Below, piece after piece: positions 29,751 through 34,961 of a stretch of DNA of 34,961 nucleotides. The translations under genes and the position numbers were made by a program. This stretch comes from a virus. The stretch covers positions 1 through 34,961 of the IMG/VR virus record IMGVR_UViG_3300042691_012833. One strand, 5' to 3'. The notes beneath the pieces are model-generated. The model was given only the letters and a program-made list of their open reading frames with translations, did no database searches and had not been told where the DNA came from. Position 1 is the first letter of the stretch. Each line of letters begins with the position of its first letter.

Positions 29751-30819
29751 AATCACCGGTATCTATATAATAGTTACTATTGACAAGGAAGTGATATGTG
29801 GGAAAAGGATTAACTCTGCTCGGATCAATCAATCTTTCCGTCTGCATCTTCATCATCTGATAATCACCTAAAGTTCTGTAGCACTCAGATAATCCCACAA
29901 GATGTTCATTTCTTGGTGGACACCATTCTTCTGCACGAATATAGCAGTCAATTGCTTTTTCAAAATTATTGCAAGTTCGATTCAAGTCTCCCATAGCACA
30001 TAAAGTAAAATATGCCATCTCATCAATACCAGTTACATATCCAAGTTGATGATAATTAAATCGATAATTCAGATACTCTTCATAATAAAATAAAGCACGA
30101 CGTGCCATCTCCTGATTATGCGTTTCACCTAAAGGATAAGTACCATAAGCAGCATCATTATAACTTTTAGCAATATACCAGAAGTGATAAACATCCTCTA
30201 GCATTGTGTTGTTGGAAATGTGTTGGTTCTCAAGTTCAACAGCATCAGTAAAGAACTTAGTTGGATTTACCCAAGTCCGACCATCGTTAATAATGATGTG
30301 TCTAAATCCTCTTGCCAGACTTATTCTTGGAAACTCTTCTCCCGTTGGAACACATCCAGGTTTCAGAATACACTCGTGCCTCTTGTCGTGCCTAAACCTC
30401 CAGGGAATTTTTGTATTCCATAGACGGCAACGATACCAAATACAATTATCAGACTGTGCCGTAACATCCCAGGCATCAATTGAAGTATCTTCTAAAACAC
30501 TCCAATCAAAGTCATCATCAACGTGTAGTTGTTCATCAGCATCAATTCTGAATAACCAGTCACAACCGTGGTCAGTCTCTGTACATTTCTGAACCAAGTC
30601 ATCACTATTCCAACCAGGATAGTGCCATTCTACATTGTAGGTAAATCCAGGAATACCTTTTTGTTGAAAAAAGTCTTCAACCATCTGTTGAGTGCGGTCG
30701 TTACCATTACACTGGATAATCCAATAGTCAATGTGCTTATAACAAGAATTAAGCATTCTCTCAACGACGTGCTCCTCATTTCCAAGCATTACATTGAGAC
30801 ATAGTTTAGTTTTCTTCAT
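29704..30819 (-). CDS. Family-2-like glycosyltransferase with C-terminal TPR-like region
   Basis: 371 residues. Residues 1-140 form the transferase start: LCLNVMLGNEEHVVERMLNS, YWIIQCNGNDRTQQM, and the DxD site DWLFRIDADEQL (93-95). The middle (SDNCIWYRCRLWNTKIPWRF RH) resembles enzymes of GT2 type acting on surface sugars. Residues ~265-350 contain TPR-like helices (AMGDLNRTCNNFEKAIDCYI RAEEWCP; LSECYRTLGDYQMM). No membrane segment. Likely glycosylates a virion protein or a host/phage surface polysaccharide. Its 5' end overlaps the mutase stop by 4 nt (ATGA). Confidence 0.78.
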   Translation of the reverse strand: MKKTKLCLNVMLGNEEHVVERMLNSCYKHIDYWIIQCNGNDRTQQMVEDFFQQKGIPGFTYNVEWHYPGWNSDDLVQKCTETDHGCDWLFRIDADEQLHVDDDFDWSVLEDTSIDAWDVTAQSDNCIWYRCRLWNTKIPWRFRHDKRHECILKPGCVPTGEEFPRISLARGFRHIIINDGRTWVNPTKFFTDAVELENQHISNNTMLEDVYHFWYIAKSYNDAAYGTYPLGETHNQEMARRALFYYEEYLNYRFNYHQLGYVTGIDEMAYFTLCAMGDLNRTCNNFEKAIDCYIRAEEWCPPRNEHLVGLSECYRTLGDYQMMKMQTERLIDPSRVNPFPTYHFLVNSNYYIDTGDYGKSLHQIVCENLCN

Positions 30820-31841
30820 GGCGTTAAAATAGAATCAGATAGTCCAAGTTTCTTCAGTTTTTTAGCAGTCTTGATGATGGTTTCATCAATCGTCAGATAT
30901 TCATAAGTAGCAGTTCTTCCAGTGAATACTGTGTTCTTTTCTGCCTGCATCAGAGGTTCATACAGTCTGAACTGACTGAGATACTCACCAAATATCATTG
31001 GATAATATGGATTGTTCACACCATCAACGTGAGGAACAGGATACTCTCTTGTGACAATTGTTGTTTCTACATCCTGTTTATACCAGTAGGAATGGTCAAT
31101 TGCACGGTTCCATCCATTCTCTTTATTACATTCATTCAGTTGAATATAAAGAGTTTTAGGGCAATAGACGTGTTCAAAATTCAAAGAGCGATAAGTTAAT
31201 TCGCCAAACTGATAATCAAAGTAATTATCAACCTTACCAGTATAAACCAACAGGTCACACTTGTCTTTCAGTTTTCTCCACTCATCTCTGGGTGTATCCA
31301 AATGAACGGGGATACCATCCAGAATGTTTTCAAACATCCGAACAAATCCATACTTAGGAAGACCCTGATACTTGTTATTCACAAAGTAAGTTTCTTCACC
31401 AGGATTTCTTACTGCTAGTCGTGCAAGAATACTCTGAGGAAGTTCCTCAAAGGGAGTATTCCACATCTTTTCAGAATAATCCCTGAAGACTAAATCAATA
31501 ATTTCTTCATCAGAAAGTCGTCGTCCAATAATTCTATCAGACGTATCATTATAAGGAATGGGGATTTTACCCAGTTTAGTATTTGCCCAGACCTTGACTG
31601 AGAAATCATTAAACTCCGAAAACTGATGCAACCAGTTCCAGACTTTCTCACTATTAGTATGAATTGCGTGTGGACCATGTGCATGGACAATACAACGGGT
31701 CTTTTCATCAATATAGTCGTAGCAATTACCAGAAATATAAGATCTAGTTTCAAATACTTCTACATCCCACCCATTATCTTTTAAAATTCTAGCGGCAGTT
31801 GAACCTGCTGTTCCTGCGCCGATTACATATGCAAGTGCCAT
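30816..31841 (-). CDS. glf: UDP-galactopyranose mutase
   Basis: 341 residues. N-terminal FAD-binding site is YVIGAGTAGSTAARIL, then VEVFETRSYISGNCYDY. The family motifs are visible: HGPHAIHTNSEKVWNWLHQF, FRDYSEKMWNTPFEELPQSI LARL, KYQGLPKYGFVRMFENI, and LVYTGKVDNYFDYQFGELTY RSLNFEH. It converts UDP-galactopyranose to UDP-galactofuranose, a precursor for galactofuranose-containing glycans. Clustered with two glycosyltransferases, it presumably supplies the donor. Length is close to the bacterial enzymes (about 370). Confidence 0.9.
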   Translation of the reverse strand: MALAYVIGAGTAGSTAARILKDNGWDVEVFETRSYISGNCYDYIDEKTRCIVHAHGPHAIHTNSEKVWNWLHQFSEFNDFSVKVWANTKLGKIPIPYNDTSDRIIGRRLSDEEIIDLVFRDYSEKMWNTPFEELPQSILARLAVRNPGEETYFVNNKYQGLPKYGFVRMFENILDGIPVHLDTPRDEWRKLKDKCDLLVYTGKVDNYFDYQFGELTYRSLNFEHVYCPKTLYIQLNECNKENGWNRAIDHSYWYKQDVETTIVTREYPVPHVDGVNNPYYPMIFGEYLSQFRLYEPLMQAEKNTVFTGRTATYEYLTIDETIIKTAKKLKKLGLSDSILTP

Positions 31842-31846
31842 AAAAA

Positions 31847-33079
31847 TTAAATTGCAAGAATTCCAGGGAAACGTTCTTCATCCTTAATTGCTGTCAACCA
31901 AGCAGTGACAACAGGAATATGTGGTGCCATTTCCCAAGTATTTAACCGATACGTTTGAAAGCGAATATCATAGTTTCTAATGAAGTTTGCTAGCTGTTTG
32001 TTGGTATAATACCAGAAACTATGTTCATTCCAGAAGCTAACGTGAGTTGGGTCTTGGAATGCACCCCTACCATCAGTAGAAGGAACCTCAATCATTGCCC
32101 AACCACCGTGTGCAAGGACCCGATGAATTTCTCTCATTGACTTAACAGGGTCTCTCAGGTGCTCTAGAACATGACTTGCATTCAAAACACCAACACTATT
32201 ATCAGGAAGTGGGATGCCATCATTCAGGTCACAAGTAATATCAGCACCCTCCTGGTCAATGGTTACATAACCAGGACGAGGATAAAGTCCACCACCAATA
32301 TCAACTTTCAGAAGTCCACGGTCTTCTGCATCTTTCTCTGCAAGTTGATATCCATACTCATAATAAAGGTCTACGGTCTTAGTTTGAATTTGAGCATTTC
32401 TTTCTAGGTAAGTATTGTCACCATAAACCCTATAGATGTAAAGAGGTTTTTGAATATGATACATCTTCGTATTCAGATAGGTTCTTATCATCAACTCGTG
32501 GTCATCACATATACTTAATTGAACATTATGCCCACCGATTGATTGATAAACACTCCTTCTCCAAGATCTAACATGGTCAGGAGAATACCAGATGAATGAT
32601 AATGCCTGACTAGTTGGACGCCAAGAGTTCATCACATAACGGTCTTTACCACGAAAATTGTAGAAGTAGTAAGACCAACCATGCTGCTCATTATAAGGAA
32701 CAAAGTTATCATCATACACAGCAACATCACTGTACACAAAACCAACACTCTCGTCTTGGTATGCCTTGTTAAGTTCTTCCAGACAGTCTGGTGTGATCAT
32801 ATCATCATGGTCAACTTCCACAAGGACATCACCAGAACCAAGATGGAATGCCTTGCTCTTGTGAAACCCAACGTTAGGATTATTTTCATTACACTCGTAG
32901 ATCTTTACCCTCCCATCATTCTCAATTTCTGGAGAGAGTTTGCTACGGTTAAACTTACCATTCAACCACAAAATCCACTCCCAGTTCTCATAAGTCTGAG
33001 CACACAGACTTTCGTAGAGTTCTTGAAGGTAGGGAGTGTTCTTGTGGGATGGCGAAATAATGCTGAACTTATAATCCAT
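31847..33079 (-). CDS. Fused glycosyltransferase (GT2)-SAM methyltransferase
   Basis: 410 residues in two domains. Residues 1-~235 are GT2: FSIISPSHKNTPYLQELYES LCAQTYENWEWIL and VEVDHDDMITPDCLEEL (DxD-type D90, D92, D93), with the later ICDDHELMIR. Residues ~255-380 are a class I methyltransferase: KVDIGGGLYPRPGYVTID (SAM motif I), LPDNSVGVLNASHVLEHLRD PVKSMREIHRVLAHGGWAMI EVP. First gene of the glycan cassette, 23 nt from the sigma70 promoter at 33103-33131. Likely adds and O-methylates a sugar, perhaps capping the galactofuranose chain (inference). Confidence 0.85.
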   Translation of the reverse strand: MDYKFSIISPSHKNTPYLQELYESLCAQTYENWEWILWLNGKFNRSKLSPEIENDGRVKIYECNENNPNVGFHKSKAFHLGSGDVLVEVDHDDMITPDCLEELNKAYQDESVGFVYSDVAVYDDNFVPYNEQHGWSYYFYNFRGKDRYVMNSWRPTSQALSFIWYSPDHVRSWRRSVYQSIGGHNVQLSICDDHELMIRTYLNTKMYHIQKPLYIYRVYGDNTYLERNAQIQTKTVDLYYEYGYQLAEKDAEDRGLLKVDIGGGLYPRPGYVTIDQEGADITCDLNDGIPLPDNSVGVLNASHVLEHLRDPVKSMREIHRVLAHGGWAMIEVPSTDGRGAFQDPTHVSFWNEHSFWYYTNKQLANFIRNYDIRFQTYRLNTWEMAPHIPVVTAWLTAIKDEERFPGILAI

Positions 33080-33102
33080 TCAAGTAAAGGTGATATAGAA
33101 GT

Positions 33103-33131
33103 ATTATACCTTATGTAGTTGGTTCAGTCAA
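33103..33131 (-). promoter_or_regulatory. sigma70-type promoter of the glycan cassette
   Basis: TTGACT (33131-33126), 17-nt spacer, TATAAT (33108-33103) on the minus strand: a near-consensus host promoter. The -35 lies in the last codons of the 105-residue gene. Confidence 0.75.
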
Positions 33132-33428
33132 ACTATTTTTTGAAATTTTTGAAACTACTTTTTTTAACTGATCATTCACTAGATATGGTAGTTCAGTTCC
33201 CCTCATGTTCTGAATATAAATTTTTCTACCATCAATATATTTTTTACCATTATCTGGTTTGTAAAGACCACCCACTAAAGTTATAGGTAGTTTTTCTATC
33301 TCACAATTAACCGCATCTAAATCACAATAAAAATTATCAAGTATACTAATATCAGTCAAACCATAATTTATGGTTGTGACATTCAACTTCTCACTTAACT
33401 TAAAAACATCATTATCAAAAAATATCAT
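33111..33428 (-). CDS. Truncated DUF6445-like protein
   Basis: 105 residues. ISILDNFYCDLDAVNCEIEK corresponds to WVVDNFYANPYAVREFALQQ of the oxygenase-like protein at 29118-29750, and KYIDGRKIYIQN fits the family's N-terminal region (yxgxR). The catalytic HxD...H and Arg of the C-terminal half are missing; the ORF ends TEPTT. Thus it looks like an N-terminal fragment, though its reading frame and start are intact. It may be a remnant cut off when the glycan cassette entered, or a small protein that retained a binding domain. Confidence 0.6.
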   Translation of the reverse strand: MIFFDNDVFKLSEKLNVTTINYGLTDISILDNFYCDLDAVNCEIEKLPITLVGGLYKPDNGKKYIDGRKIYIQNMRGTELPYLVNDQLKKVVSKISKNSLTEPTT

Positions 33429-33429
33429 A

Positions 33430-33945
33430 TTAATCTGGTTTAGTTGGCCAATTCTCGTGATTTAAATCATTAACCATTGGTTTTGGATCACTAATAATAA
33501 CTGGGAGATCTCGCAATATCTGACGATATGTTGCCCACTCATCTTTCTTTTCTTCTGTTAGTGGGGAATCTGGAGATTGAGTCCAATCACATCTAGATAA
33601 AAGACTATCTCTTATATTTCTAAATTCTTTCCAGTAATTTCTTGCTGCTTCCAATGCCAATTCTTCTAAAATTTTTTTCTCCTCATTCTCTTTATTTAAT
33701 GCCTCAAGTTCAGTATCAATTCTTTCCTTTTCATTATTAAAATCCAAAACTGCCTGTTCAAAAATACCCAACTCCTCAATTCTTTTATTGGGAGATCCAT
33801 CAATATACTCAATCTCACCCCAGGTATCATACCATTGAACAGCATGAATATTTGACGGAATCCAAGAAAAATCCTGTTCAATATTACGATAAAACTCATT
33901 ATCAATTCCAATTGTTTTATCACTTGGAATAAGTGTAATTCTCAT
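33430..33945 (-). CDS. Tail-fibre assembly chaperone-like protein (APC type)
   Basis: 171 residues, start overlapping the 114-residue gene's stop. Residues 1-55 (MRITLIPSDKTIGIDNEFYR...VQWYDTWGEIEYID) form a small beta domain. Residues ~65-105 are a coiled coil. The C-terminus has RNIRDSLLSRCDWTQSPDSP LTEEKKDEWATYRQILRDLP, then ENWPTKPD, the classic Phage_tail_APC ending (R..RD..L..CDWTQ..D..L...KK..WA.YRQ.LRDLP...WP..P). Such proteins help fold or assemble tail fibres and typically lie beside fibre genes, as here. Confidence 0.8.
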   Translation of the reverse strand: MRITLIPSDKTIGIDNEFYRNIEQDFSWIPSNIHAVQWYDTWGEIEYIDGSPNKRIEELGIFEQAVLDFNNEKERIDTELEALNKENEEKKILEELALEAARNYWKEFRNIRDSLLSRCDWTQSPDSPLTEEKKDEWATYRQILRDLPVIISDPKPMVNDLNHENWPTKPD

Positions 33946-34286
33946 TCTTCTTTACCTTCTTCTAAGATATTTATAGGTTGATTGAGTGGTGTAATTTGTG
34001 CAGGAATAATTTGTTGCTTAAGTGCTTCTTTATAAAGTTCTTGGTTTTGATAGTTTGCTCGCACAACTTCATTCCTAAAACTCTCTACTGCTGCTCCAGT
34101 CTGATTTGATTTTTGTGCTATTTCAACTGCCATAAAAGGCATCCAAGTTACTGCACACCCCCACTCATCAACTGGTTCTCCTGTGTTTGGATTAGTACCT
34201 CTCATCTGAGTGTACCATGAACACTTAAGACCAATGCAGTCTTTCTTAATAAGTGGACAAAAGTTTCCTGGTTTAATTTTAGCCAT
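33942..34286 (-). CDS. Conserved phage hypothetical, cysteine motif
   Basis: 114 residues. N-terminal half MAKIKPGNFCPLIKKDCIGL KCSWYTQM and EWGCAVTWMPFMAVEIAQ contain four cysteines (C10, C17, C22 and one in WGC) that could bind a metal or Fe-S cluster. The remainder is a Gln-rich helix. I recall this family from marine phage tail regions next to fibre genes. Function unknown. Confidence 0.7.
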   Translation of the reverse strand: MAKIKPGNFCPLIKKDCIGLKCSWYTQMRGTNPNTGEPVDEWGCAVTWMPFMAVEIAQKSNQTGAAVESFRNEVVRANYQNQELYKEALKQQIIPAQITPLNQPINILEEGKEE

Positions 34287-34311
34287 ATCTAAAAATTATA
34301 TTATATCAGTA

Positions 34312-34961
34312 TTAGTCTTTAGAAGCAATAATTAAGTCAACATATTGGACAGCAAAGTCCATTGCTGTACCTGTAAAAGATGCTGAACCAGACCAAGATG
34401 GATTAGTAAATCCGTGTCCGTGAGAGTTTCCACCACCAGTTGATGTGGTATTTGGGCTGAGACCAACAATTGTACCACCACCGGCAAATCCTTGAGAACC
34501 ACCTCCACCATTATCAAGCAAAAATTGCCCAGATGTTGATGAGTGGTTGTGGGATGGCATCTCTGAAGTGGTTAGTGTAGTATTACTTACAGAACCGCCA
34601 GAGTTAGATCCAGAAACCGAAACAGAACCAGATGGTGTCCTAGAAGCAAATACACTTGTAAATGCGGTCGTACCACCAGAACTTGCAGATCCACTTACTA
34701 CTCTAAGTGCTTTATTATTATGAGTTGTTTGTTTGGTCCAACCAGTAGGTGCTGCTGTCTGTTGGAATAACATCAAAGTGCCTGATGCAAAAGTTATAGC
34801 GCCAGAAGTACCTTGAGATCCAACAGCACCCTGTGCACCTACAGCACCTTGAGCACCTGTAGATCCTTGAGCACCTTGAGTACCTGTAGATCCTTGAGCA
34901 CCTTGAGCACCTATAGTACCTTGAGATCCTGATGTACCTGCGGTTCCTTGAGCACCTTGAG
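34312..34961 (-). CDS. Collagen-like tail fibre protein, C-terminal part (runs off window)
   Basis: The reading frame is open from the window edge: Gly-X-Y triplets (GAQ GTA GTS GSQ GTI ...) for ~50 residues, then AITFASGTLMLFQQTAAPTG and a C-terminal head of ~155 residues. The head carries LTTSEMPSHNHSSTSG and GNSHGHGFTNP, the HxH motifs of tail-collar/gp12 and gp37-tip type proteins that bind iron or zinc, and ends VQYVDLIIASKD. This is the host-binding end of a trimeric fibre. An internal ATG at 34776 is not the start. Followed by APC-type chaperone genes downstream. Confidence 0.85.
   Translation of the reverse strand, partial: QGAQGTAGTSGSQGTIGAQGAQGSTGTQGAQGSTGAQGAVGAQGAVGSQGTSGAITFASGTLMLFQQTAAPTGWTKQTTHNNKALRVVSGSASSGGTTAFTSVFASRTPSGSVSVSGSNSGGSVSNTTLTTSEMPSHNHSSTSGQFLLDNGGGGSQGFAGGGTIVGLSPNTTSTGGGNSHGHGFTNPSWSGSASFTGTAMDFAVQYVDLIIASKD

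Noticed and set aside
1-34961. tRNA genes, CRISPR arrays, integrase or attachment sites, and photosystem genes
   Set aside because: None seen on either strand; repeats present are within fibre genes and lack spacers.

Overview
The window is AT-rich, tightly packed phage DNA with no host genes. Recognisable T4-type genes are baseplate and tail proteins (gp26, gp48, gp53, a gp54-like tube protein, gp5- and gp27-like hub proteins), head completion gp4, and the replication/late-transcription genes gp32, gp59 and gp33. Alongside them are phoH, thyX, a DUF1825 protein, a YRGxxY (DUF4278-type) protein and collagen-like tail fibres. This combination points to a T4-like myovirus of marine or freshwater picocyanobacteria (Synechococcus/Prochlorococcus type); a related pelagimyophage is less likely. 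Terminase, capsid and polymerase genes are absent, so this is a fragment. Both ends lie inside Gly-X-Y repeats, suggesting assembly breaks at repeats.

Layout. 1-4308 (minus): adhesin and fibre genes, namely a collagen-like fibre, a zinc-ribbon protein, a Gly-rich adhesin with a Cys cluster, and a second collagen-like fibre. 4318-15996 (minus): a giant structural protein, then a hub module (separate beta-helix spike protein, gp5-type OB protein without the T4 lysozyme, gp27-like hub, a protein with a SleB-type wall hydrolase, a second tape-measure/hub-like protein, a 60-residue ORF, gp26). 16026-19450: divergent gp54-like and gp4-X-gp48-gp53. 19439-25948 (minus): a Mom-like DNA-modification gene, gp32, DUF1825, gp59, an M15-like peptidase, gp33, a RecB-like exonuclease, phoH, an HNH endonuclease and thyX. 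25948-29115: many tiny ORFs, two good terminators, a possible secreted peptide, a membrane protein and glutaredoxin. 29118-33079: a surface-glycan cassette (2OG oxygenase, two glycosyltransferases, UDP-galactopyranose mutase). 33111-34961: fibre-associated genes and a second collagen-like fibre end.

Regulation is readable. Several late-promoter-like NATAAATA/CTAAATA boxes sit on or next to stop codons. Good sigma70-type promoters precede gp32 and the glycan cassette. The most interesting structures are: (1) a canonical T TTT TTC slippery heptamer at the end of gp26, which a -1 shift would fuse to the 60-residue ORF as in lambda G/GT; (2) a hairpin over the HNH endonuclease start with TATAAATA in its loop, the layout known for T4 I-TevI, and a similar dyad over the start of a possible secreted peptide; (3) an M15-like peptidase with a T4 capsid-targeting-like leader and its own late promoter inside the replication cluster; (4) a five-copy AATCC-type repeat in the gp32 leader; (5) a 17-bp bulged hairpin in a 190-nt leader. 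All functions are inferred from reading the sequence; no database search was run.
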